From contig NZ_JBNAGG010000001.1 in NCBI RefSeq assembly GCF_049801075.1, forward strand, positions 806,001-870,000: 64,000 bases of DNA. The letters are read 5' to 3'. Source of the stretch: Maritalea sp049801075. GTDB taxonomy: Bacteria; Pseudomonadota; Alphaproteobacteria; Rhizobiales; Devosiaceae. Every line of letters starts with the position of its first letter. The first letter of the stretch is position 1. The notes below the pieces were generated by a model, which saw only the letters and a list, made by a program, of their open reading frames with translations, ran no database searches and was not told the origin of the DNA. Positions 31,665 to 40,716 of this stretch are shown here, one piece after another. The position numbers were made by a program, and so were the translations under genes.

Positions 31665-34496
31665 TTATTCGCTACGTTCCTGTTCGGTAGGTAGATCAAA
31701 AACTTGGCCAGGGAAAATCAGATGTGGATTGCTGATTTCATTGGCATTGGCTTCATAGATTGTGGTGTAGCGGATGCCGCGGCCATATACCCGGCGGGCA
31801 ATGGTCCACAAATTGTCGCCCTTGCGGATGATGGCCTTGCCGGAAACAAAACGACCTTCCGCATCATCCACCGGTATTGCAGTGATGGTTGGAATATCTG
31901 CTTCCGCCGTTTCCGTTGCCGCATCTTCCTCAGTGGCAGTTTCGACTTCTGGCGTGGTCACATCATTTTCAGCAACCATTTCTTCTTCAGTCATCTCAGG
32001 CGCTTCAGTTTCCACAACTGGCTGTTCTGGTGCCGCCGCAACATCAATTGATGGCTCCTCTTCCGCCATATCTGTTTCTGACATTGCATCTTCTGCATCA
32101 GTCGCCATTGGCTCAGTTTCAGACGCGTCGGCCATTGCCTCTTCAACAGCATCAACCGCGTCTTCTGCGCTGGCCACAGCCATTTCTTCGGTTGGAGCTA
32201 CCTCTTCTTCAGTCATTGGCTCGCTGTCTGCTTCCGCAACATCGACAGGCTGAGCTTCTTCATCGGCAGCCTCAGTTTCAGGTTCGGCCATCTCACTATC
32301 GGCGATCATTTGCTCTTCTTCAGCAGCAGGCGTCTCCGGTTCAGTTGCGGGCTGTTCTGGCGCTTCTGCCACTTCAGGTGCAGCCTCCTCGGTATCCATA
32401 TCTGAATTGGGCATAACTTCTTCTGCGTCAGCGACCATTGGGGCCTCTTCGGCCGTTTCAGACATGTCAACTTCTGGCTCCGGAGCTGCCTCATCAGTAC
32501 TCGCCGCCTCGGTCTCTTCCGAAGGTGCAGGCTGTTCAGCCAATGGCTCAGCGTCGGCCTCAGCGGTTTCAGTTACTGCCGCAGGTTCCTCCGATGCTTC
32601 GGCTTGAGTGCCTGTTGCATCAGCGGCTTTTGCATCTGCCATATCAGCCGCGTCCGCAGTTTCCATTTCCTCAACAGTTTCCTCAGCAGCCACTGGCTCT
32701 TCTTCGCTGCTTGGTGCGGTTTCTGTTGCCTCGGCAAGTTCCATATCCTGTGGCGCTTCGGTAGTTGATCCAACGGCTGGTGCTTCGACTGCGTCTGCGT
32801 CAGGTGCTTCTGCGACTTCAGCCGCTTCTTCAGTTTCCGCTGGCATTTCCGTCATTTCTGCTTCGGCAACATCCATCGTTTCCACAGCAGGTGCTTCGTC
32901 GGTGGTGTCTTCAACGACTTCGGCTTCAGCCACTTCTGTTGATTGTCCAGTTTCTTCGCTTGTTGCTGGCTCGTCCGCCGTCGCGGCAGGCTCTGGCACG
33001 GCTTCGGCTGTCGCGATGCGCTCAATCACGAAGTTGACCTCTGCGCGTGCCAATACATTGGCTGTTTTGGGATCAATCAGATCGGCCCGTACACGCTGGC
33101 TTGGCTCAGTGAGCACGTCATCGGCTTCCACCAACCAGCGACCACCTTGCACCGTTGCGTCAGCCACATATGTGTTTTCAACATATAGGCGCACGATGCC
33201 CCCTTCTGGGCCACCGCCGGCGATGAAGTTTTGCTGACCATCAATCTCAATCGCATCGATGGTTGGCTGCACAAATGCTTCAACGGCTTCAAGCACGTCT
33301 GATGCATCGTCGATTGCATCTGTCTCCAAAGCTGCAACGTCCATCTGTTCTTCGGTGGCTTCTTCAGCTGGTGTTGCTTCTTCTGTATCCGCAACCGCAA
33401 CGTCGATCTGCTCTTCGGTGGCGTCTTCGACTGGCGCAGCCTCTTCAGTGTCTGCTGCCGCCATTTCAGTCGTATCAGCAGCCTCGGCTTCTACAGCAGG
33501 TGCGACTTCTTCAGTTGTTTCTGCTTCAGCAACTTCAGCTTCAGATTGAATTTCGGAATCATTTGAATCGGTTAGCGCTGCCTCTTGAGCTTCTGATTCA
33601 GCCACTTCAACTTCTGATTCAACTGGTGCTTCGGTTTCCGAAGTATCTTCGTCAGCCGCAGCAACTTGAGTTGTTTCCTCAACTGCAGGCTCTTCAGTCG
33701 CCATTTTCGCTTCGGTTGCGGTTTCCTCTTCAGCAGGCTGTTCTACATCAGCTTCTGCGACTTCGGTGGTTTCTGTTTCGTCCCCAGTTGGTGCTTCGGC
33801 CAATTCAGTCGGCGCGTCGTCAACTTGTTCTGGATAGCGGTCTAGACCTTGAAGAATTTCGCTTGCCGCACCTGGCTCGCTGGCGATGACGATTGGCTCA
33901 CGGTCCATTGTATCGTAGATCAACACAACTTCTGACTTGTTGGACCGCGCCACCAAGCCATCTGAATCAATCGATTCAACTGTGATTTCCACCCCGCCTG
34001 GCGGCAACGGTTGTTCGGGCACAATCACCCATTCGCCATTTGCTTCGAATGTGGCCTCGCCAATCGGCTCGCCATTTGCACGGGCAATCACTTTTTCATG
34101 CTGTGGATCGCCATTGCCTACAATCACGACAGATCCGTCTGGGCTGGCGCGGGCGATGGTGAAATCCGGTGCGAAAAGCGGTGGGGCGATTTGAGTTTCG
34201 TCGGTTTGTGCATCTTCTGCTGGTGCAGGATCAGCTTCAAGGCGATCCTGATCAGACGAGGACGCAGCGTCCTGCTGGTCAACATCTCCAGCCTCGGTAT
34301 CGGCAGTCACGTTGGCGCTTTGCTCAACTGGTGTGCGGTTGGTGATTTGGCCTGTTACGCAGCTCAGAAATGGCGCATCGCGCCCAGAACATGCATTGAT
34401 GGCAGGTGCCACGACAACGCCCCCCACAATAAGAGTGGTGGCCGCTGCAAAGCCTAGTGCAACATAGAGATTGGATTTAGATGCCGATTCAGCCAG
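31665..34496 (-). CDS. Giant acidic LysM protein with Ig-like domains; probable CTG start
   Basis: About 943 residues. Order: a short cytoplasmic N-terminus, one membrane helix (about 10-30), a first Ig-like beta domain (about 105-195), an Ala/Glu/Thr/Val low-complexity stretch (about 210-405), a second Ig-like domain (about 410-495), a longer acidic low-complexity stretch (about 500-870), and a C-terminal LysM module (about 875-940, with KGDNLWTIARRVYGRGI and NPHLIFPGQVFDLP). LysM binds peptidoglycan, so the acidic arms should span the periplasm. The frame begins after a TAA at 34509-34511; the only start codon that keeps the helix whole is CTG at 34496, five bases after AGGGGAGG. A GTG at 34427 would cut the helix. 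It lies downstream of cimA. Confidence 0.85.
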   Translation of the reverse strand: MAESASKSNLYVALGFAAATTLIVGGVVVAPAINACSGRDAPFLSCVTGQITNRTPVEQSANVTADTEAGDVDQQDAASSSDQDRLEADPAPAEDAQTDETQIAPPLFAPDFTIARASPDGSVVIVGNGDPQHEKVIARANGEPIGEATFEANGEWVIVPEQPLPPGGVEITVESIDSDGLVARSNKSEVVLIYDTMDREPIVIASEPGAASEILQGLDRYPEQVDDAPTELAEAPTGDETETTEVAEADVEQPAEEETATEAKMATEEPAVEETTQVAAADEDTSETEAPVESEVEVAESEAQEAALTDSNDSEIQSEAEVAEAETTEEVAPAVEAEAADTTEMAAADTEEAAPVEDATEEQIDVAVADTEEATPAEEATEEQMDVAALETDAIDDASDVLEAVEAFVQPTIDAIEIDGQQNFIAGGGPEGGIVRLYVENTYVADATVQGGRWLVEADDVLTEPSQRVRADLIDPKTANVLARAEVNFVIERIATAEAVPEPAATADEPATSEETGQSTEVAEAEVVEDTTDEAPAVETMDVAEAEMTEMPAETEEAAEVAEAPDADAVEAPAVGSTTEAPQDMELAEATETAPSSEEEPVAAEETVEEMETADAADMADAKAADATGTQAEASEEPAAVTETAEADAEPLAEQPAPSEETEAASTDEAAPEPEVDMSETAEEAPMVADAEEVMPNSDMDTEEAAPEVAEAPEQPATEPETPAAEEEQMIADSEMAEPETEAADEEAQPVDVAEADSEPMTEEEVAPTEEMAVASAEDAVDAVEEAMADASETEPMATDAEDAMSETDMAEEEPSIDVAAAPEQPVVETEAPEMTEEEMVAENDVTTPEVETATEEDAATETAEADIPTITAIPVDDAEGRFVSGKAIIRKGDNLWTIARRVYGRGIRYTTIYEANANEISNPHLIFPGQVFDLPTEQERSE

Positions 34497-34549
34497 TTTT
34501 GCCTCCCCTTAGTCTTGAGAAGCTGGCCCCGAAACTACCAACTATTCAC

Positions 34550-36139
34550 TCAAGACTCGGTTTTCATAAGTTTATACGTCACCGATTCATACAGTGCCTC
34601 GAAGGATGCATCAATGATATTTGGCGAAACGCCGACGGTAAACCAACGTTCCCCAGATTTGTCGCGAGATTCAACCAATACACGGGTGACCGCGCCCGTG
34701 CCGCCGTTTAGGATACGCACCTTAAAATCGACCAACTCAAGGTCATCAATTCGGTCCGAATATTTGCCCAAATCTTTGCGCATCGCCAAATCGAGCGCAT
34801 TGACCGGGCCGTTACCTTCAGCCACCGACATGAGCATTTCACCATCTACTTCGATTTTCACAATCGCTTCTGACATGGTGATCAAATCGCCATTGGCGTT
34901 GTAACGCCGCTCAACGGAAGTGCGGAAGCTTTCCACTCGGAAAAACTCAGGCAGTTGGCCAAACGTGCGACGGGCCAGCAAAGCAAATGACGCATCCGCC
35001 CCATCATAGGAATAACCGCGGGCTTCGCGTTCTTTCACTTTGCGCAGGAGTTGATCCAATCGCGGATCGTCTTTTTCGATTTTAAGGCCTACCCGCCCCA
35101 ACACCGTGAGCAGGTTGGACTTACCCGCTTGTTGCGACACCATCACATTGCGCTCATTGCCCACCACGGCAGGATCAATATGCTCATATGATGATGGGTC
35201 TTTAAGAATGGCAGAGGCGTGAATGCCGGCCTTGGTGGCGAAAGCGGAAGCACCCACATAAGGTGCTTGCCGCGCCGGCGCGCGGTTTAGCAATTCGTCA
35301 AACTGCCGCGATAGCGAAGTGAGCCCTTCGAGTTCCTTCTGCCCGACGCCGATTTCCAGCTCATCGCAGAATGGCTTTTTAAGCGCAAAGGTTGGGATCA
35401 GGGAGATCATATTGGCGTTGCCGCAGCGCTCGCCAATACCATTCAACGTGCCTTGCACATGGCGGACCCCTGCCCGCACCGCAGCCAAAGTGTTGGCCAC
35501 GGCTTGTTCTGTGTCGTTATGCACATGAATGCCAAGATGGCTGCCGGGCACAGATTGCTGCACGTGGGTGACGATGGCTTCAATCTCATCGGGCATGGTG
35601 CCGCCATTTGTGTCGCATAAGACGACCCAACGGGCGCCTGCATCATAGGCTGCTTTGGCGCAGGAGATCGCATAATCCGGATTGGACTTGTAGCCATCAA
35701 AGAAATGCTCGCAGTCAACGATGCATTCTTTTTTTGCACTGAGCGTTGCTTCAACGCTGGACTGGATGGCCTCAATGTTTTCGGCCTGCGAAATGCCCAT
35801 GGCCATTTCGATCTGCTTGTCCCACGCTTTGGCCACAAAGCAGATCGCTTTAGCCGCTGAATTGAGCAGGCCCTGCACACCGGGATCGTTTTCCACCGAG
35901 CGGCCTGCCCGTTTGGTCATGCCGAAGGCGGTGAAAATGGCGTTTTTGGTGCGGTCTTTTTCGAAAAATTCGGTATCGACCACGTTAGCGCCAGGGTAAC
36001 CGCCTTCAATATAATCAACGCCTAAATTATCGAGCAATTTGGTGATGGTAATTTTGTCTTCAACTGAAAACTCTACGCCCGCTGTTTGGGCACCATCGCG
36101 CAATGTTGTGTCGAATAAATATAGGCGTTCTTTGGTCAT
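34550..36139 (-). CDS. cimA: (R)-citramalate synthase
   Basis: Condenses pyruvate with acetyl-CoA to citramalate, the threonine-independent entry to isoleucine. 529 residues. The TIM barrel of the isopropylmalate/homocitrate synthase family opens with LFDTTLRDGAQTAGVEFS, followed by the metal-binding HVHNDTEQAVAN and the NGIGERCGNAN loop. The C-terminal regulatory domain (about 390-525) is the LeuA dimer type, where isoleucine normally inhibits. The barrel ending and length match the CimA branch rather than LeuA. It starts two bases after the GFA gene in the cysS / GFA / cimA series. The LysM gene begins 53 bases downstream. Confidence 0.93.
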   Translation of the reverse strand: MTKERLYLFDTTLRDGAQTAGVEFSVEDKITITKLLDNLGVDYIEGGYPGANVVDTEFFEKDRTKNAIFTAFGMTKRAGRSVENDPGVQGLLNSAAKAICFVAKAWDKQIEMAMGISQAENIEAIQSSVEATLSAKKECIVDCEHFFDGYKSNPDYAISCAKAAYDAGARWVVLCDTNGGTMPDEIEAIVTHVQQSVPGSHLGIHVHNDTEQAVANTLAAVRAGVRHVQGTLNGIGERCGNANMISLIPTFALKKPFCDELEIGVGQKELEGLTSLSRQFDELLNRAPARQAPYVGASAFATKAGIHASAILKDPSSYEHIDPAVVGNERNVMVSQQAGKSNLLTVLGRVGLKIEKDDPRLDQLLRKVKEREARGYSYDGADASFALLARRTFGQLPEFFRVESFRTSVERRYNANGDLITMSEAIVKIEVDGEMLMSVAEGNGPVNALDLAMRKDLGKYSDRIDDLELVDFKVRILNGGTGAVTRVLVESRDKSGERWFTVGVSPNIIDASFEALYESVTYKLMKTES

Positions 36140-36141
36140 GT

Positions 36142-36618
36142 TCAGTCCTGACTATCGGGCCATTCGGCTGTGTCGTGATCGGGATGTTGGAAGTTTTTCA
36201 TGCTCGAAAGCTGAGCTTGAAACTCAGGGTCTTCCGGGCGGATCGGCAGCTCATGCAAATGATCAAAGCTTTTGATGCGCGCTGCATAATCGAGCTGCTT
36301 TGTGGGGGAAACTTTGTTTGGATCGTCAAAGCTGCCGATGGACAAAGAAATGCCATCGCGGTCCCACTCGTAGGTGAGCGGGGTGCCGCAATCTTTGCAA
36401 AAACCGCGCTTGGCCACTGTGGAGCTTTGGAAATAGCTTGGTTGCCCCCGCGTCCAGCTCACCTTGTCGTTGCTGAACGTGGCGAATGCGCCAAAATAGC
36501 TGCCAGACTGCTTTTGGCACATGCGGCAATGGCAGATCGAGCCGCCATATTCGTCGCCCAACGCTTTATAGCGCACCGCGCCGCATTGGCAGCCCCCGGT
36601 GTGAATCGTTTCAGACAT
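36142..36618 (-). CDS. GFA family zinc protein (second copy)
   Basis: 158-residue GFA/CENP-V fold protein with the zinc cysteines in GGCQCGAVRY, CHCRMCQKQSG and FCKDCGTPLTYEW. It has the same fold as the protein at 13299-13712 but differs in sequence and has a longer C-terminal tail with PxxPxF-like acidic text. The reaction is not known; thiol-aldehyde adducts are the classical suggestion. Its ATG directly abuts the cysS stop, and cimA begins two bases after its own stop, so it is an operon member with cysteinyl-tRNA synthetase and citramalate synthase. Confidence 0.88.
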   Translation of the reverse strand: MSETIHTGGCQCGAVRYKALGDEYGGSICHCRMCQKQSGSYFGAFATFSNDKVSWTRGQPSYFQSSTVAKRGFCKDCGTPLTYEWDRDGISLSIGSFDDPNKVSPTKQLDYAARIKSFDHLHELPIRPEDPEFQAQLSSMKNFQHPDHDTAEWPDSQD

Positions 36619-38061
36619 TTATGCGACCTCCCAATTGGTGATGCGGTTGCCCGCCTCGTCTTTGCCGTCTTTCAGCTTGATGCCCATGGCGGTGAGCTCA
36701 TCGCGGATCGCGTCTGCCTCGCCCCATTCTTTGGCGTTCAAATGATCCAAACGCGCTTGTATTTTGGCTTCAATTTCGTCTGCCTGCTCATGCTCTGGCC
36801 CTGCATTTTGCGCAGCTTGGTAGGCTTTCATGCCGTCAAAGCTGACCAGACCCAAAAGCTGCATCGAGCCAAAGAGCCGCCGCGCATTGTGCTCACGATC
36901 ACCACCTGCATGGCGGTGCAATTCAGCCAGCACGCCGGACATGTTCATATCGTTCGCCAAATAGGCCAACAGCTTTGAACATGGGCCTAAAGCTTCATAT
37001 TCGGCGCGGTTTTCCTCCACAAAATCCAACCCTAGCTTCAGCATTGTCGCCTTCCAGCGATTAAGGTTTTTCTCAGCTTCTTCAAGCCGTTTCAGGGTGA
37101 AATCGATCGGCTCGCGGTAATTTGTCATGATCAAACCAAGGCGCAACACATCGCCCGGCCATTTGCGGTTGCCAAAGTTTTCAGTCTCCAGCAGGTCAGC
37201 AATAGTGTAAAAATTGCCCAAGCTCTTGGACATTTTTTCACCTTCGATCTGCAAAAAGCCATTGTGCAGCCAATAGTTGGCCATGCGATCTGTGCCGTGT
37301 GAACAACGTGATTGGGCAATTTCATTTTCATGGTGCGGGAACACCAAATCGATGCCGCCAGCATGAATGTCGAACACTTTACCCAAATAACGCTCGGTCA
37401 TGGCAGAACATTCAAGGTGCCAGCCCGGACGGCCTTTACCCCATGGGCTATCCCAACCGGGCAGATTTTCATCGGACAGCTTCCACAACACGAAATCGCC
37501 GGGATTTTTCTTGTGTTCTTCCACATCGATGCGGGCACCCGCCTGCTGTTCGTCAAGGTTGCGGTTGGAGAATTTGCCGTAATCAGCCATGGAAGTGACA
37601 TCAAACAGCACTTCCCCACCCGCTTCATAGGCATGACCTTTTTCGATCAGCGTCTCGATCATTTTGATCATTTCATCGATATTGTCTGTGGCGCGCGGTT
37701 GCAGATCTGGGTCAAGATTGCCCAGTGCATGCATATCGGACTGATATTGCGCAGCGGTGCGCTCGGTAACTTCACGGATGGCTTGGTTCAGCTCCATGCC
37801 CGGATGCTCTTGCGCGGCGCGGGCGTTGATCTTGTCATCCACGTCCGTGATGTTGCGGGCATAGGTGACATGCTCAGCGCCGTAAATATGGCGCAACAGA
37901 CGATACAACAGGTCAAATGCCACGGCAGAACGGCCATTACCAATATGGGCATAATCATAAACGGTTGGGCCACACACATACATGCGCACATTGTTTGGAT
38001 CGATTGGATCGAAGCGCTCTTTTTGGCGTGTCAGTGTGTTGTAAAGTTGAATTTCAGTCAT
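36619..38061 (-). CDS. cysS: Cysteinyl-tRNA synthetase
   Basis: Class I synthetase charging tRNA-Cys, cytosolic. 480 residues. CGPTVYDYAHIGNGRS includes the zinc-site Cys and the HIGN motif. CSAMTERYLG, HHENEIAQS and EKMSKSLGNFYT (KMSKS loop) follow, then the DALR anticodon-binding helices. GAGGGA precedes the ATG at 38061. It is first in a compact operon with the GFA gene (0 bases) and cimA (2 bases). The 277 bases upstream (38062-38338) hold the promoter region and the terminator of the cytochrome gene. Confidence 0.98.
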   Translation of the reverse strand: MTEIQLYNTLTRQKERFDPIDPNNVRMYVCGPTVYDYAHIGNGRSAVAFDLLYRLLRHIYGAEHVTYARNITDVDDKINARAAQEHPGMELNQAIREVTERTAAQYQSDMHALGNLDPDLQPRATDNIDEMIKMIETLIEKGHAYEAGGEVLFDVTSMADYGKFSNRNLDEQQAGARIDVEEHKKNPGDFVLWKLSDENLPGWDSPWGKGRPGWHLECSAMTERYLGKVFDIHAGGIDLVFPHHENEIAQSRCSHGTDRMANYWLHNGFLQIEGEKMSKSLGNFYTIADLLETENFGNRKWPGDVLRLGLIMTNYREPIDFTLKRLEEAEKNLNRWKATMLKLGLDFVEENRAEYEALGPCSKLLAYLANDMNMSGVLAELHRHAGGDREHNARRLFGSMQLLGLVSFDGMKAYQAAQNAGPEHEQADEIEAKIQARLDHLNAKEWGEADAIRDELTAMGIKLKDGKDEAGNRITNWEVA

Positions 38062-38284
38062 GTCCCTCAGCCCAATATTGAATTTGCGACCAGCCAGAAT
38101 GGCCCGTCAGCGGCGAGGATTTTGCAAATGGAATGGAAAAAGAGAATACAAAACCGCGCCGCTAAATGTTAGCGGATAATAATGCAGCCAATAATACAGA
38201 TTTGGTTACGGTTTTGCTTCATGGGCGCACTTTGAGCGAAAAGCGCTAAGAAAATCAAGCTCAAATAGATATTTTTGGCACGAA

Positions 38285-38312
38285 AACAAAAAAGGGAGCC
38301 GATTGGCTCCCT
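38285..38312 (-). terminator. Rho-independent terminator of the cytochrome gene
   Basis: Perfect 8-pair stem (38293-38300 with 38305-38312), loop GATT, followed on the minus strand by a run of T (38287-38293 region). It lies 27 bases after the cytochrome stop. Confidence 0.9.
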
Positions 38313-38338
38313 AAAATTCTTGTTAGAATGAAGAGCGT

Positions 38339-38704
38339 CTAGCTCTTTTTCTCACGATATGTGTCGTGACATTCTTTACAGGTGCCACCCAAAGTGCGGG
38401 CATCGCCGCCTGCTAATGAGTCAGCTTCTAGCTTGTCGAACAATGCAACAAACTGATCCCACTCTTCCCAAATCAACGGTGCCGCTTCTGAATCAGCGCT
38501 GGTTGAGCCTTCTGGGAAAAGCATTTTCAGCTTTGCAGCCAATGGTGCAACATCGCCGGGGTTGCCAGCTTTCAACGCAGCGCCCATATCTTTCATGGCT
38601 TGCTGACGTTCTGCAATAACATCTTCTTGAGCATTGATGCCGGCGACGCCGCCCAATGCCAGTGCGATTGAGGTGGCAGCCACCGCGATCATCTTAAATT
38701 TCAT
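38339..38704 (-). CDS. Cytochrome c556-type (class II cytochrome c)
   Basis: 121-residue periplasmic haem protein. A signal peptide (residues 1-25, cleavage near INA-QED) is followed by a four-helix bundle with the haem site CKECH near the C-terminus, as in class II cytochromes. AMKDMGAALKAG near residue 35 offers the Met axial ligand, so the low-spin c556 type is likelier than the five-coordinate c'. The start at 38704 (MKFKMIAV) has GGGAGAAG upstream; the frame is open to 38749 without such a site. It is monocistronic with its own terminator. Its redox partner is not apparent from the neighbours. Confidence 0.88.
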   Translation of the reverse strand: MKFKMIAVAATSIALALGGVAGINAQEDVIAERQQAMKDMGAALKAGNPGDVAPLAAKLKMLFPEGSTSADSEAAPLIWEEWDQFVALFDKLEADSLAGGDARTLGGTCKECHDTYREKKS

Positions 38705-38875
38705 TGTCTTCTCCCTATCACATGCAAGGTGTGTGCTATGCCCGATCAACTAAACTATGCCATCGAATGATGACAATTGCATCGGTGAAAGCGCACAAAT
38801 CATTGATCTGTGCGCTCACATTTGCGTGATAGATGAAGTTAGAAATGCGGCCTTTGTTAGACCACCCGGCATGGC

Positions 38876-39421
38876 TTAAGAAACGTCAGCCAGCTCTTTC
38901 TGATGCAGCCAATCGGCGTGTTTTGGTGCTTTTTTGGTGCGGGACCATTCTTCCAACATATCCCACTTCACCGAATCCAAACGCTCGAGCAGCTCTTGTT
39001 CTTTTGGATCTGGGCACGCCAGTTCAACACGGTGGCCATTTGGATCGAAGAAATAGATTGAGTGGAAAATCGAGTGATCGGTGACGCCAAGCACTTCTAC
39101 GCCATTCTTTTCCAAATGCTCTTTGAATTCGATCAGTTCGTCGCGGTCTTTCACCTTGAAAGCGATATGTTGCACCCAAATCGGGGTATTCTCATCGCGC
39201 CCCATTTCCGGCTTTGTTGGGAGCTCAAAAAAGGCCAAAACGTTGCCGTTCCCTGCATCCAAGAATAGATGCATGTAAGGATCTGGCTCGTGGGTTGAGG
39301 GCACATGGTCCTCAGCAATGGCCAGCACGAAGTCCATATTGAGCATCTTCGTGTACCACTCAACAGTCTCTTTCGCATCCTTACAACGATAGGCCACATG
39401 GTGAATTTGTTCGATTTTCAT
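38876..39421 (-). CDS. VOC family dioxygenase/lyase-like protein
   Basis: 181 residues. The single VOC domain begins IEQIHHVAYRCKDAKETVEWYTKML, with candidate metal ligands His in IHHVAY, His in IWVQHIAFKV and Glu in HRVELACPDP. It resembles extradiol-type or glyoxalase-like enzymes. The C-terminal 35 residues (charged, WDMLEEWSRTKKAPKHADWL) are an extra helix. The start at 39421 has GGAGGAAGAT directly before it. Twin palindromic operators lie immediately upstream. A fumarylacetoacetase-like gene is upstream on the same strand, so a role in aromatic-acid (tyrosine/homogentisate-like) breakdown is plausible but inferred. Confidence 0.85.
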   Translation of the reverse strand: MKIEQIHHVAYRCKDAKETVEWYTKMLNMDFVLAIAEDHVPSTHEPDPYMHLFLDAGNGNVLAFFELPTKPEMGRDENTPIWVQHIAFKVKDRDELIEFKEHLEKNGVEVLGVTDHSIFHSIYFFDPNGHRVELACPDPKEQELLERLDSVKWDMLEEWSRTKKAPKHADWLHQKELADVS

Positions 39422-39435
39422 ATCTTCCTCCAAAT

Positions 39436-39482
39436 TAGTTACGTTCGTAACTATATGGACATAATAGTTACGCGCGCAACTA
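39436..39482 (-). promoter_or_regulatory. Twin palindromic operators upstream of the VOC gene
   Basis: TAGTTACG-TT-CGTAACTA (39436-39453) is a perfect 8-base-arm palindrome. TAGTTACG-CG-CGCAACTA (39465-39482) differs by one arm base. Their centres are 29 bases apart. Site 1 touches the ribosome binding site of the VOC gene. The form is typical of MarR- or TetR-family dimers. No regulator gene of either family lies within several kilobases. Confidence 0.75.
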
Positions 39483-39552
39483 ATTGCAACAGCAAATTAG
39501 TGCTCCCGCTTTGAACTTTGGTTGAAGGTGCTTTTGAGGCTGCGGCGTGAGC

Positions 39553-40560
39553 CTAATTCGCCTTGTTCAACGACACTTTTTGTTTGATCTCACCAAAGGG
39601 CGCCTCGCCCTCATCGGTGACAAATTGGATGGAAACCTTATCATCCGGCTTCAGGAATGGTGTGCGCTGCTCGGCATCTGCGGCCTTTTCGGCCATCCGC
39701 GCTTCAACAATGCAGGAAAAGCCCGTGCCATCGCTGGAAATAGGCAGAATTTCATCATGAGTGTTGGCCACTGTGCCGCCGCCCAAAATGGTGCCGGCGC
39801 TCAATTGTCGTGTTTGCGCGGCTGCTTGGATAAGCTGATAGAAATCGAACACCATCTCTTTTTCTGTTCGCGGCTGGCCATAAAGCAAGCCATTAACGCG
39901 ACTTTGCAAACGCCCGACAACGCGCCCTGCTTGCCAGTTCGCAGCCAGTTCATCAGGCGTCACCACAACAGGGCCAAAAGCAGATGCGGGCTTGGAATGG
40001 AAAAAACCAAACCCATCTTGCAAATCACCCGCCACCAATCGGCGCAAGGACACATCATTACATTGGGTAACCAAACGCACGGCGTTGCGCGCCTCATCAT
40101 CAGTTGGGTTCTTAGGCACATCGCCAAGAATGACAGCGATCTCGGCTTCATAGTCGAGCGCCAAATCGTCCGCAGTCACCTCAATATCTTTCTCTGCCCC
40201 CAGCAGATGGTCGGAACCGCCTTGATACATGATCGGCTTTTCGTTTTGGGGGTCTTGCAACGAGCCTTTGGCGGCACGCACGCGCTGCAAATGGGTTAGA
40301 TAGGCCGAAGCATCAATCCATTGATAGGCACGAGGCAGCGGTGCCAATGCCAAATGGGGCTCAAAGCTTTTGCCTGCAATGTCGCCATCATTGAGTTTGC
40401 GACTCAGCGCATCGAGGGCTGAATACACATCGGACCAATTATCGAGAGCGCTTTGTAAATTCGGGGAAATGGCGGAAGCAGATGTGCACCGTTTTAGGTT
40501 TTTGCTGACAATGGCCAGCTGTCCATCACGTGTACCATTGTCCAATGTCGCCAGTTTCAT
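39553..40560 (-). CDS. Fumarylacetoacetate hydrolase family protein
   Basis: 335 residues. An N-terminal domain (about 1-100) precedes the FAH catalytic fold, where IMYQGGSDHLLGAEKDI and LDYEAEIAVILGD hold the metal-ligand glutamates. QCNDVSLRRL and FFHSKPASAFGP line the active site. It cleaves C-C bonds of acylpyruvates such as fumarylacetoacetate, the last step of tyrosine degradation, or a related diketone. The length fits the 2-domain FAH proteins found with homogentisate genes in rhizobia. The VOC gene lies 131 bases downstream with its own operators. It starts at 40560, divergent from DUF2865 with about 150 bases between. Confidence 0.88.
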   Translation of the reverse strand: MKLATLDNGTRDGQLAIVSKNLKRCTSASAISPNLQSALDNWSDVYSALDALSRKLNDGDIAGKSFEPHLALAPLPRAYQWIDASAYLTHLQRVRAAKGSLQDPQNEKPIMYQGGSDHLLGAEKDIEVTADDLALDYEAEIAVILGDVPKNPTDDEARNAVRLVTQCNDVSLRRLVAGDLQDGFGFFHSKPASAFGPVVVTPDELAANWQAGRVVGRLQSRVNGLLYGQPRTEKEMVFDFYQLIQAAAQTRQLSAGTILGGGTVANTHDEILPISSDGTGFSCIVEARMAEKAADAEQRTPFLKPDDKVSIQFVTDEGEAPFGEIKQKVSLNKAN

Positions 40561-40716
40561 GCTGCCCCCTCGCCGGTGCGGTTTTTCCGAGATTGTATTA
40601 AGAATCAGAAATTAATATGTTTTTGCCACAATAATTTGCCACTGACAGATAGTTTTTGCCACCAAATCGTCTAAAAGGACGTTCACGATGGCGTCTCAAC
40701 CTGATTGATCGGTCTT

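Noticed and set aside
32608..33889. Long plus-strand frames (about 208 codons each) opposite the LysM gene
   Set aside because: They arise because GCN/GAR-rich low-complexity codons read as Ser/Ala/Val or Leu/Gln on the other strand. No start signals and no recognisable fold.
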